Source: Hirundichthys speculiger (Eukaryota; Chordata; Actinopteri; Beloniformes; Exocoetidae). From it: DNA of 64,000 bases. The notes beneath the pieces were generated by a model that saw only the letters and a program-made list of their open reading frames with translations, was not told where the DNA came from and did not search any database. Within the stretch, counting starts at the first letter, position 1, and each line of letters starts with the position of its first letter. The stretch lies in NCBI GenBank assembly GCA_018398805.1, contig JAGFBZ010001244.1:372001-436000 (forward strand), read 5' to 3'. Made by a program: the position numbers and the translations under genes. Of this stretch, positions 1 through 29,300 are shown piece by piece.

Positions 1-362
1 GGTTCATTTTAATGTTGCTGTCACGTATATGATGTAGCGACCTCTATAAACAGTTTTTATCAATACGCATCTCAAAAAGGCAACCTTGGAAAAAGTAAAA
101 TAATTAGCCTTCATTAAAAACTGGTAAAAATAATTTATGAAGTCAGAAATCAGGACGTTTTCCTACTTTTATTTCCTCAAATGGCTCAAACAAACCAATA
201 TATGTGAGGAGGAGGTGCAGATGCAGAGAGACGAACATTTTCTCTGAATCCAGAGACGAGAACGAAAGATTTTATAACAAAAAAATTAAAGCTTCATGCG
301 GTGCACATCAATATCACATTATATGAACACTGACATACGTTATGTCCTATAAAACCATGATG

Positions 363-459
363 TCATCCAGTCCTGTCTGATTCCAGCAGCTGACACGTAA
401 ACTTGTGAGATTCTGCCCCCATGTGGTCAGAAGTGGTATTACTACATAGAGTGGCTTTA
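363..459 (+). repeat. End fragment of a dispersed TIR element (TAAAGCCACTC family)
   Basis: The right-hand terminus (CCCCCATGTGGTCAGAAGTG... ending GAGTGGCTTTA) is present at about 415-459. The same end recurs at 1086-1116 (degenerate), 20331-20376 and 57064-57106, and its inverted left end at 902-948 and 56299-56340. No left terminus was found here, so this is a truncated copy. Confidence 0.5.
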
Positions 460-901
460 TGTTTAAAAACAAATATATGAAGGTGACTGCAGAGCTTGAA
501 AACTCCTCTATTTCCCCTGTTGGATAACTTATTTCTGCATCTAAGAGGCAGTAGTTTCATAAATATACGTTAAACAGGAAACTACAGCCGGTAGCACAAA
601 AACAACTTTAGTAATTTGCTTCTTTAACCTTGAAACAGACTCAACCTGACCGTTTGCTGATCTTCTGGGTCTTGAAGCAAGTCTGAGCTGCTTCAAGCTT
701 TTTTATTTATTTATTTCCATATTTGTTGTTCAGGTTTAAGGGCAGTTTTGACCAGAAAAGTCTCCAGCAGGAAAGGAGTTAAATTTGTTTCCTAAAGTAG
801 CGTACTGTTAATTATGAGCAGATCTTTGCAGGTTAAAAAGTAATAAAATGCTTTAAGACTTGGTTTTTTTTTTGTGCATTTGAATCCAACACATATTTTT
901 T

Positions 902-1116
902 TAAAGGCACTCTATGTAGTAATGCCACTTGTGACCACATGGGGGAGGTGAATCATGGAAGGTTTATGTGTCAGCTCCTGTCATAAGAGCGAACAACGTG
1001 CAGCTCTAGTGGGTCAAAGCGCTACTACAGGACATGAAGGCCCGTCCCCAGTCATTACCGCGGTGCTGCCAGCAGATCTGTTTGCCCCCATGTGGCAAGC
1101 AACGGTACTGCCTTTA
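902..1116 (+). mobile_element. MITE-like element, TAAAGCCACTC family
   Basis: Left end TAAAGGCACTCTATGTAGTA and inverted, degenerate right end finishing in CTTTA. About 215 bp, no coding capacity. It lies in DNA upstream of the first visible actn1 exon. The target duplication is not clear. Confidence 0.5.
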
Positions 1117-19074
<17,958 letters not shown>

Positions 19075-19490
19075 ACACTCTGTCAGGCGTCCTGACTCGG
19101 GACCACCAGCCTTCCCGCCACGTCCTCCGCCCGCCCCGCCGCCACACTCCTGTCCCGCCGCGCTCACTGTTCGTACGTTTCTGGCCTTATCTTTTTGCCC
19201 TCCTCCTCCTCCCCCCCCCCCTCGTGCTCCTCCTCCCACCTATCCCCCCCTCCTCCCCCCCGTTGTATTTGCTTCCCACGCGATGCAGCAGCTCTCCGGG
19301 TTTACAGAGAGGGAGAGACAAAAAATGTTTGTTTTTATTTTCTTGTTGTCATTGTTTTTCTTCAGAAAATGAATAAAGTTAACATATTTTATTATACTGA
19401 ACAAAAAAAGGTATTTTTCTTCACCAGATTGAAAATAAGAGGCAAAAAATTGTAATAAAGAAAATAAATTGCTTTACTTTCTTCTCTAAT
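19075..19490 (+). other. actn1: actn1 3' UTR with polyadenylation signals
   Basis: After the stop codon there is a C/T-rich segment (19190-19262), then AT-rich DNA with three AATAAA hexamers at 19372, 19454 and 19463. Cleavage is probably near 19390 and/or 19480-19490. The exact end cannot be read from sequence alone. Confidence 0.6.
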
Positions 19491-20103
19491 TCTCCGTTTA
19501 CTGCAGGGATCACCAGTTTATTTGGTTATTTTTTTTATAATTTTACACGTCTGATTCAGAGCAGATTTTTTAAAATAAAATGTATGAAACATTCCAGATT
19601 CAGAATGGAAATGAAATGAGACGATGCTCCAGGAATGCTTTCAGATATTAATGAATGAGTTTATAAAGCAGGTATTTGTTCTTTTGAGTCTGAAACAAGC
19701 TTTAATAGAAGCTTAAAGGGGATGTGTTGTTTAAAAAAAAGTCTTTTTTCTGTGTTTGAGAACAAATATTTGTGTCTGAAGTGACTCTAGTAGTCGCTTT
19801 TTTCTTCCTGAAAGGATGTCAGTCACTGATTGGTTCACATTTTCAGGGTTCTGTGACATCACAGGACCACATCAGACCTGAAATCTCTGCTTCTTCATCT
19901 TTTGCCTCCAACATGAAATCACACTGCATTTGCTGCCAACTGGGACGTGAGCGACACGAAACTGTGGGACGGATCTGAAAAGAGACACACCCACCCAGCA
20001 GAGGAAGGTGGAGTCGAGTGTCTGACTCCGCCCCCTTATGCCTTCTGCCCCTACAGAAAATACTTCAACTCGTGGCCCAGTCGGAGGCAGAGGAATCATC
20101 AGT
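19491..20103. other. Intergenic, no gene seen
   Basis: AT-rich sequence downstream of actn1. I see no exon or clear transposon. Confidence 0.5.
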
Positions 20104-20376
20104 TAAAGGGGCTACATTTACGAGTTTTTGACTGGTTAAAACGTACATGCTGCCTGATTCTGAAGTCATTTTTACATCACATGTTTAATTTGACCACTTT
20201 TCTATCATTAGACGTACCAATTCCACTTCTGACCAAAAGGGGGCAGCATATTAAAGCTCATATTACAAGTCCTCAGTCTAAGACGGGCCGGACCGTCCCC
20301 ACTCATAAGCACAGCGTCGTGGCAGACTGGTCTGCCCCCGTGTGGTCAGAAGTGGTAGTACTACATAGTGGCTTTA
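20104..20376. mobile_element. MITE-like element, TAAAGCCACTC family
   Basis: Left end TAAAGGGGCTACATTTACG is degenerate. The right end (GCCCCCGTGTGGTCAGAAGT... CATAGTGGCTTTA) matches the copies at 459 and 57106. No coding capacity. Confidence 0.5.
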
Positions 20377-21300
20377 AGTTTGTGGAGCTCAAATCTAAAA
20401 ACTCCTTGTTCTTTTTAAGACTTCTTTTATTTTTACATCCTTACAGTAAAATCTTGCTTTGCGGCATCGAATCTAGAAGCAGTTTTGTTGAACTTAATCA
20501 AGTTGAATCAGTTTTTTTTAAATGAAACTTTGGAGCTAAAAACATCTTTGTTTTAACTGTTGTAACTAATCTTTTAAATCTATATTATGATTCTAAATCT
20601 TTTTTTTCTCCCCCGGGTTTAAAAATGATCTTTGCATGTCTTTATTATTAGATTTGGGGTTTTACATTCTTATTTTTTTTTATGTATATAGATATTTGTA
20701 CGACATTGACTTAAAGTTTTTTTGCTTTATTTATATATGGATCTTGTCTTCGTCACCTGTTGCATCATGTAAACACAAATTATTTTAGTTCCGAAGCTTT
20801 AATGCACATATAAGTTTTAAACTGTTGGGACCAGTTTTGGACATTTACAGGGTCTAAAAATAACCAGCTGATAACAGAAATGCAGCAACAAACATTTCGG
20901 TGCAGATTATAAATAAAACATATTTATTATTTTTATATTTATTACAAATGTAAACCCAGCTCCATCAGACTACCAGAGATTTTCAGTTTGGTTGTAAATC
21001 CATGACGTGAACTGGGAGTGTTCAGTGAGTCATAACTTCCAACCAGAACATGACACCCTGTTGTGAATCCGTCTCATTAGATGATTGATTGGGTTAAATA
21101 TTATTGATTCAGGCAGTAAGACTGGACTCAAACGTTAAAGATGAGCAAAGAATGAGCCGACATCCTACAGTCGTCTGGACGTTAACTGAGCCTCATTTAC
21201 CCTCAAAAGGACCAAGAAAACAGGTATGTGGAACAAAGGACGTAACTGGTTCCCCTTCAAAGAAAAATAAGAGAGAATTTCTAATTCCGTGAAAGAAATA
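20377..21300. other. AT-rich intergenic DNA, no gene seen
   Basis: Long T- and A-rich tracts (20500-20960). No element or exon could be assigned. Confidence 0.5.
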
Positions 21301-21309
21301 TTGAGCAGG

Positions 21310-21770
21310 AGCTGATCACAGCTGTCTGCTGGGAACCCTGGTCAGGTTGCAGGTCCATTACAGGGCCACATATGGACAAACAAATACACTTTAGGCCCGA
21401 TCGTACACTTCCTGCTAGCCGCTACCCACAAATTGCAGGTTTAGGAACCTCCGCTAACCGCTAATGCAATCTTCCGCTCCCTAAAGCTGCTACCCATTAT
21501 GCCGACTTCCTTACTCACATTGTAGGTGCGTCAGGTAGCGCAACCTGCTCTTAAAGGTAATGGCTGCTGACGCACTGACTGGTTTAACAGGTGGAACGCC
21601 CTAACCACTACTATGCATAATGTAGCGGATAGCGCAGGTGGGATAGCGGGTTTAGCAAGGTGGAAGATTGCGTTCTTTGCGGGGGAACGCCCCTCCCACT
21701 ACCCGCTATCCCTTAATAGCGGCTTTAGGAGATCTGGCCCTTAGAGTCACCAGTTACCTCAACAGACAAG
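21310..21770. repeat. Teleost dispersed retroposon interrupted by a MITE
   Basis: CAGGTCCATTACAGGGCCACA and ACAAACAAATACACT (about 21348-21390) continue after the inserted MITE as AGAGTCACCAGTTACCTCAA (21744-21763). A related copy occurs at 45960-46135. Confidence 0.5.
21394..21740. mobile_element. MITE with 3-bp TTA duplication, PIF/Harbinger-like
   Basis: Flanked by TTA on both sides (21391-21393, 21741-21743). Ends GGCCCGATC and GATCTGGCC(C) are near-inverse. 347 bp, with inverted CCGCTA-rich interior. The 3-bp TWA duplication and GGCC-like ends are typical of PIF/Harbinger; the assignment is inference. Confidence 0.55.
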
Positions 21771-22030
21771 ACTGTAAAAAAATATTTGCCCCCTCACAGA
21801 TTTTGTTCTATTTTGTGAATATTTCAGATCATCAAACAAAGATAACCTGAGTACATACAGAAAGCAGTTTTTAAATGATTTGATTTATTGGGAGCAAAAA
21901 AAGCTATTTGCCTCCTAAACCTGATAACTGGCTGCTCCATCTCTGGCAGCAGCAGCTGCGATCACACATGTCAAGCAGGAACAGTCTGTTTAAGGTCATG
22001 ACTCAACTGGGTTTAAGCCCAGACTTTGAC
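21771..22030. mobile_element. Fragment of a fish DNA transposon (ATTTGCCCCCTC motif)
   Basis: Phrases ATTTGCCCCCTCACAGATTT and TTTGCCTCCTAAACCTGATA are typical of a Tc1/mariner-related dispersed family in fish. It adjoins the transposase remnant on the minus strand. Confidence 0.4.
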
Positions 22031-22059
22031 GAGACCAAAACCTTCATTCTGGTTTATTT

Positions 22060-22490
22060 GACCTGTTCAGAGCAGGACTTGCTGGTGTTCTTCAGATCAT
22101 CAACCTGCTGCAGAACCAAATCATTTGTCCTCAGAACATTTTCCCAGAAGTCTTGGGGATCATCCAGATGTCTTTTGGGGCTCTTGTGTTTTGGTCCTGG
22201 AACTCTCCCATGGATCCATTTCTGTCCAGTCTCTCTCAGATTCTTGAATCACTGACCTTAACTAAGGCCTGCAGAGCTTCAGATGTTGTTCTGGGATCTT
22301 CTGTGACCTCCTGGCTGTCGTCATTGATGCTCTTGGAGTAATTTTGGTGGGGAATGTCCACCACTGTCCCAGGTTTTCTCTGTTTGTGGATAACGACTCT
22401 TACTGTGGTTCACTGGAGCCCTGAAGCTTTAGAAATAGCTTTGTGACACTTTCCAAACTTTGTTTCTCATCTCTTCTTGACTTTCTTCAG
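22060..22490 (-). pseudogene. Tc1-like transposase remnant
   Basis: On the minus strand one reads, with frame breaks and stops, FGKCHKAISKASGLQ, TTVRVVIHKQRKPGTVV, VTEDPRTTSEALQALV and RHLDDPQDFWENVLRTND. These are the helix-turn-helix and linker segments of fish Tc1-like transposases. The catalytic part is missing or unreadable. Confidence 0.75.
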
Positions 22491-22699
22491 ATGTGTTGCT
22501 GTTTTAGCTATTTTAGTCGACTTCATGTTGTCAGACGGGTTCTGTTTAAGTGATTTATTGATCCTATAGGTCTGTAGGTCTATAGTAATCAGTGGTTCAT
22601 TTGCTTGACTGTGGTTTTTAATTATGTTTTAATGCTTCATTGAGCTGTTTTTAAAGATGAATTTCTGTTTTTACCCGAGACAGACAATAAAGAATCTAA

Positions 22700-22745
22700 C
22701 TATCTATCTATCGATCGATCGATCGATCGATCGATCGATCGATCG

Positions 22746-22838
<93 letters not shown>

Positions 22839-22839
22839 G

Positions 22840-22866
<27 letters not shown>
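22700..22866 (+). repeat. GATC/TATC tetranucleotide microsatellite
   Basis: (TATC)n with an embedded (GATC)n block at about 22712-22749, one CTAGC interruption, 167 bp in total. Confidence 0.95.
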
Positions 22867-22870
<4 letters not shown>

Positions 22871-23159
22871 CTTTTTTTTTTTTTAGTGTTTAATCACAGT
22901 TAAGTAAATTACTTTTTCACATGGTCTGTAATATCTATTGGTCTCAGTTGGAACAGGGGGATGTTTGCGGTTGTGTAGAATCTCCTCTTCTTTTAACAAC
23001 AAAACAACATTTTTGTCCAAGTCATTCATAGTGTTGATGAAGGAATTGAGGCGGCAGTTGAGCATGTTTTTCATTTTTAACTGGCTACGGGGCTCCTGTG
23101 GAGAGTTTAAAGGAAGTACCTTTTCATTTCCAGGAGGTGGTGCTGTCGCGCCTCACTGC

Positions 23160-23277
23160 TGCTTGACAACTGCCATAAAAACAACACACGAAGAAGACGC
23201 GTGACCCGGCTGTGACCTGCTGCTGTTTAACATGTTTATATGAAGAAAAATTGACTTTTAGTTTAAAAAACGGGACC
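23160..23277 (+). promoter_or_regulatory. cox16: cox16 5' flank / 5' UTR with two tiny upstream ORFs
   Basis: The coding start is at 23278 (GGGACCATGT, A at -3). If transcription begins upstream of 23232, the leader contains ATG-TTT-ATA-TGA (23232-23243) and an overlapping ATG-AAG-AAA-AAT-TGA (23240-23254). The transcription start cannot be read from the sequence. Confidence 0.4.
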
Positions 23278-23337
23278 ATGTTCAACCTGAGCAGGCTGCG
23301 GAAGAACAAAACAGTCAAATATGGAGTCCCGATGCTT
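23278..23337 (+). CDS. cox16: cox16 exon 1 (coding part)
   Basis: 20 codons, MFNLSRLRKNKTVKYGVPML; donor CTT|gtaggt. An in-frame start further upstream is not available before a stop, and the basic start matches the family. Confidence 0.93.
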
Positions 23338-26300
23338 GTAGGTAACTTGTTGTTTCACGGGTTTGTGTTTTGTAACGGAAATAAAGCGGCGTTAGCTCAC
23401 GTCTGCTAACCAGTTAGCGGTTCTGATGATAACCTGTTGGAGGAAAAAAAAAACAGCTCTTTTATTAGTTAAAACGCAGAAATAAAGGCAGGTATCGGCA
23501 GTTTTTTATTCTACGTCTCTTCGGTGGTTATTTCTGTATATTTCTGAGAGATTTTGTTTGGTTCCCTCTAAAATGACCAAACTAACCTCTCATTACTGCG
23601 TCTGTCATTGATCAACATCTGGATCTTTAACTACACATCTGGATAAATCTGTTTGGCACTTCTGCAGTCGTTTTAAATATCCTTCATTCCTTCTTAACTG
23701 TTTGATTTCAGGTATTTGAAAAAGAGTTTTTCCAGTGGGGAAAATAATAATTTGGTCCCCTGGTGTGTAAAATTAAACCTTACAGACATGAACAGCCCAT
23801 CATTATTCTGTCAGGGGGATTTTAACAGAGACAGAGTACCAACAATAAAATAAAACACAATTAAGGTTATAAATTAGGCCTCTGGCAGTTCCAGACTGAG
23901 TCTGTAATTTATTTTTTAAAAATGTTTTTACTGCAACCCCAATTCCAAAAAAAAGTCTTGATGCTGTGTAAAACCTGATGAAAGGGGGAGGATTTCTGAC
24001 CTGTTCCACCTGTTTTAATTAATTCATGTGAGAAAACATTCAAGCTGGCTGAACCAAATGCAAAGCCTTGATCTCCATTTCCTGTTGGTGCTGGACTGCA
24101 CTGTGTGTGTTACACTCATGATAATCAACTTTTATTTGCTCATATTTTACATCACCAGTGACAGGTTTTCAGGAGAACTCCCTTGAACATGTTTCAATCC
24201 ATCTAAATAAGACAAAGTGTCCTCCAAACTCTCCTCAATCAAGCTCTTTCTAAGTTTCAGCTTCTGTTTTCAAAACACCTGCTGTCCATTACTTCACAGC
24301 CACTAATAACGGATGATTGTTTCTTTCAGTTGCTGGTAGTTGGAGGCTCCTTTGGCCTGCGGGAGTTTACACAAATCCGATACGACGCCCAGAAGATCAG
24401 AAAAAGGGTTTGTAGTCCTCAGAGTTTGATTTTAATTCTGTGTGTCGCTGACTTTCATGGGTTGAATCACATGTGTCAAACACAAGGACCGCGGGCCAAA
24501 CGTGGCCCGCCACGTTATTTTATGTGGCCCTCGAGAGCTTGTGCACTCCTGGCTTAAATTTTAAACTGATATTTTAAGACTTGAAAGCTTACGCCGCTTT
24601 AAAGTGCATATTGACAATAAACTACATCTCCCATAATGCATTTCATCGTTACCCACAATGATAACAGTATATTATGGAGCCCCGTTTGTGTCATAATTCA
24701 GTGAATAAATGAGTCTATTATTATGAAATACAGGTGTTTATTATTATGAAATATTTCCCATTATTATGATAATGGTTTCGTTTTTCATAAGAATGATTTG
24801 TGTGTCAATCACAGCAGAGAGGGCGGAGCCATTTATGTGATTGGCTGCTCTTTCATTCAGGCATAAGCAACAGAACAGTGAATATCGATAGTGGTGAGAG
24901 GTGCAATGTATATACTCCAGGCCAGTAGGTGGCAGAATGCACCTCAGTTTACGGTTAAAAGTTGACTTCGACTAAGAAACGTCAAGGTTTCCCGTAGCTC
25001 AGTCCAAGCTGCCATAGCTACAATCGGACTAGGAGCGCACCTTGATGACGCCACATCAACAAAAAACCGACCAAAACTAGTCGATGTCAGAGCGTAGAAT
25101 GGAGAAGGATCAGCCAATGAGCGTGCAGGTCAACCACTGGCCCCGCCCACTGGCAAAATGTCATTATTATGTAAAAACTCATTCTTAGATAAAAAAAAAA
25201 AAGCCATTCTGAAATAAACTATTATGCATTAAACTAAGATTAAATAATAATAAAAATATATTTCATAATAACTAACTACATTTTTTTTCATAATAATGGG
25301 AAACAATTCATAATAATGGACATGTATTTCATAATAGTAAACGCCTGTATTTCATAATAATAGACTCATTTATTCATTGAATTACGACCCAAACGGGGCT
25401 CCATAGTATATCACCATGAGCAAGAACTCAAGAGGATTTTCAGAACTGATGGATTTGAGAAAAAACCTCTACAAACAAATCCTAACATTGATGCAGAAAT
25501 TGATGCAGAAGGAAGACAGTTTCATCAACGATGGGAAAACGAATACAAGTTTGTATCAAGGTGAAGAAAAACTGTGTCTTTTGTGTTATGAGGAGGGGTC
25601 AGTCGTGAAAGAGTTTAATCTACGTCTGCATTTTGACAGCAAACACGGAAATAAATTCCGAATCAATTATTTAACAATATAATAAGGTGTAGTTTAATTA
25701 TATTTTGATTTACATTGCATTTCATGCTGTGAATCTGGCCCTTGGAGGGCCACCATGATGCTGATGTGGCCCTCACCCCTGGGTTAAATGGTGCAATACT
25801 CCTCCTAGTGGCAAAAAAACAGAAAAACCGCACTTTCTGTGCACGTTCGCTGGGCCAGGAAAGTAACTGGAGATGTTTCAGCGTTTTTGAGGGCTGGATT
25901 TATTACCTCCTTAAGAGTTTAATAATAATGGATAAAACATATCTGTCATGTAGAAAGAGCCGGCAGGCTCACAGGCTTTTCTAATCTGTCCAGAGTGAGA
26001 CAGGTGAGGAGCAGGACACGGGAACAAGCTCTAATCATTTATTAAATCACAGCCAATTAATAAAAATGACAGAAGACTGACCTTCTTATTACAGTCTGAT
26101 CTGTGAGGGGACGTCGCCAGTTCGTGCTTTTTTTTATACCGATGGACGTCGTCTGGTTGGGATCCAGATGGCGGCCCGGTCGCTGGTGGCGGGCGGCGGT
26201 AGCCGGCGGAGGGCGGTTCTGGAGGAGCCCTGGTGCTGAATGCTCATGATTAAAACCTCTCTCTGTTTTTTATTTTAACTCTGATTGTTCTGCGAGCGTA

Positions 26301-29300
26301 ATCGTCTGATGACATTATTCTGCTGCTGCAGATATTTGCTGGCTGAGATTAAGTCCCGTTTGATCCAATTTACATTTTCTCTTCTCTGATTTATTTCAGC
26401 CCGAGGGCACAGATGAACTCTGAGGCTTTTTTTTTTTTTTTTTTAAAGCCCTCTCTGTTTAGGAATATTTAAGCTTTCACCCCCCCCCCTCGCTGTTTAA
26501 ATGTGTCTGTCAGGTGGAGCTGTGAATGTTTCTACAGCAGGTATCCTGCTGCTCTGCTGAGATTATTAATTCCCTGGTCTGACAGCTGTGAATTATTCTG
26601 CGTATTTATGAGCCGTGGTAATGTCGGTCTAATTACGAGTCAATCAATGGAATTGTGAAACTCATCAGTCACTGGCGTGAGCGCGGCGTTATTGCTTTGA
26701 AATATTAGAACTCATTAAAAGTAATGATTCAGAATGGGATTCATCTCAGTCCCGCTGTTGTGCAAAATTCATTTGAACCGCGAAGCCCCCCCTCTGCAGC
26801 TGCGCCCCCCAAAAATCCTCTGACGGAGCGTTTATTTCTGATTTCTGAACCCGGAGACGTTTAAGCCACATCGGTCGAGCAGTTTACAGATGGAATTGGA
26901 GTCCTGCTGGAGTGTTTCAGGGGCTCAACTGGGACGTGACTGGGAATGAAAGTCTCAGTGTTTGTGTCGCCAAGCAGCGATTTGATCCTTCAAACCGATG
27001 ATTTTACAGCAAACCAGTCGAACTAATTCAGAGCAGATTTAGACGTAAAGGGGCTGATAAAAGGCTGCTGGGAAAAACGATGCAGAGTTGTTTTGATCTG
27101 CAGTGGAAAACAGGCTCATTGACTAGAAACAAACTAGATTCCTGTTAATTTTTTGTTGTTGTTTTCCTCAGATAAATGCTCCTTTTCCCCTTTTTTGCAC
27201 TTGATGGTTATTTCAGAAAGATGTGCAGCCTCTGATGTTATTCTCTTTGCACGGATCAGACGTTTGGGGGAATTTCTGAAAGAAAAATGTCTCACTTTGG
27301 AGAAAGGTTCTTCCTTTTGGAGGAAGGTGGCAGCGAGAACTGATTTATAAATTTCAGATGATCCTTCTCTCATCACACTCACGACTCCAGACGAGGTCGC
27401 TCGTCTCTCTGGATGTTTTTCAGAAAGCTCTGCTTCCTCTCTGTCGTCCCTCAGCTCGATCCGTCCCTGGAGGCAAAGGTGAACACCCAGCGGCAGTCGG
27501 CCATGTTGGAGGACGAGTACGAGGTGAGAAGGCTGAAAGAGTCACCACCGTGGTCGTAATCGCAAACTATGAGTACGAGTAGAGCTGAGCGATTTATCGA
27601 TTCTGCGATATATATCGATATTTTATCTAGTATCGATTTTTCAGCCGTGGGTATCGATATTCTAAGCTTCTTTCTAAACCCCCTGTTCCACCTTTAAAAG
27701 CTTGCAAGCAACAATTTGCACTGTTTAAATAAGTGAATCTATTTTTCTTAACAAATCTTTTATTTATTTTGTTCAGCATTTACAAGCTGCCTGTCAGCCA
27801 TATAATGTGTAATTGATGCTTTCAGTTCAATAAATTCAAACAAAGTCATTGGAACACTCACAAGATGTCACCAAAATCACTTTGTCCCTTTAAAATCTTT
27901 CAGAATATGATGTAAATATATTGTAAGATGAATATCAATATATATCGTATCGTTAACTGAATATCGTGTATCGTATCGTGAGATTAGTGTATCGCTACAG
28001 CCCTAAGTACGAGCTTTATCTACTCTGCTGCTGCGGCATCAGGTGTAGAGGTCTTCATGGGTCCACTTTCATGGACCCGAACCCGAATGGACCCGTGAAA
28101 ATTCGACCCGAAACCGACCGAGTCTTTAGTTTCCGACCACGAACCGAACCGAGTTACCCGAATAGAACCGAGACAATCCAGCCCATAGTTGCTCCTGTTA
28201 AAGTTGTCTAGTGTTGAATAAAACTTGATTTTCTTACCTAAAGTTGTCTTCTTCTACCGGTTCAGTTGCTACATAGGCTACGTGATGTAAACAACAATAA
28301 ATCCACGTCGATATTTTCTTTGTGAATACAGATGCTATTGGTAGCAACTGCTAACACTAATAGCCTAATAAATAGATTGCTAATGATGATCCGTTGTGCT
28401 TTACGGCTGCCGGGCAAACCGATAATAACACGCTAATAACACGCTACGGCAACACGATTGATTCATGACAAACACGCCACGTTAATGAATAATTAATTAA
28501 ACTGCCCGGAGTCCTGACATTAGCTGCCACCGCTAATATCTTTACCTCTCTGGAGTAAATGCGGACCCAGCCTGTCAGAGAGCACCGACCGGACCCGAGA
28601 CTAACTGTACTGATTCAGACCAGAACCCGGAGTCACGTCTTTTGAATGGACCTAAGACCCGATTCGGGTCGGGTCGGAACCTTGGGTTTTCGGGTTGTTC
28701 CGAAGACCTCTAGTCAGGTGGCATCAGCGCTAAACGCTGAGGCCTTCAGAGACCCGGGATGCTGCTGGCGTTGAGCAGGACGGTTTCAGAGGTGGAGGAC
28801 AGAAACCAGAGGGAATGCTGGGAGATGTTTCCCCAACAGCAACTGCTAGTGAAGATCATAAATAATGAGTTGATGGTGTTTTCATCGATCTGGATTTTAC
28901 TGAACACCTGACACAGTTTGAGATGGTTTCATCTCCAACCTGAACACTAGATGTCAGTAGTGGTTTTGCTCCTGTCCTTTTAAACTGCATTCAGTCGTGA
29001 GTGAAGACCTTTAAACAGATGTTCACGACTGCTGACGTCGTTCTCAGGAGCACTGGTGCTAAAACTTGACTCTTATTAAACGTATTAAATCTTTTTCCCT
29101 TTAAAAAAAAGAGTCACAGAAGTGATGAAACGCAGCTCGTCCTCTTCCACGGCAGCTTCAGAAAGATGCGAGGGACGTTTCTGCAGCTGCTCGACCATCT
29201 GACGATCTCCAAACGTCGGCTGTTTGACCCACCAGATGGTCAGAACCTCCCTCGTTAAACCGAAGCAATAAAACGAGCGCTCGCCAGGTTTTAACGATCC

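Larger units (their letters stand above)
24467..25790 (+). mobile_element. hAT element (GTF2IRD2/SPIN-type ends), interrupted by a MITE
   Basis: Left end region TGTGTCAAACACAAGGACCG with GGGCCAAACGTGGCCCGCC, right end region TCTGGCCCTTGGAGGGCCAC. These paired GGCCC-rich ends are characteristic of vertebrate hAT elements. A transposase fragment lies at 25416-25682, and a 733-bp MITE (24673-25405) is inserted between the left end and the coding remnant. Confidence 0.65.
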
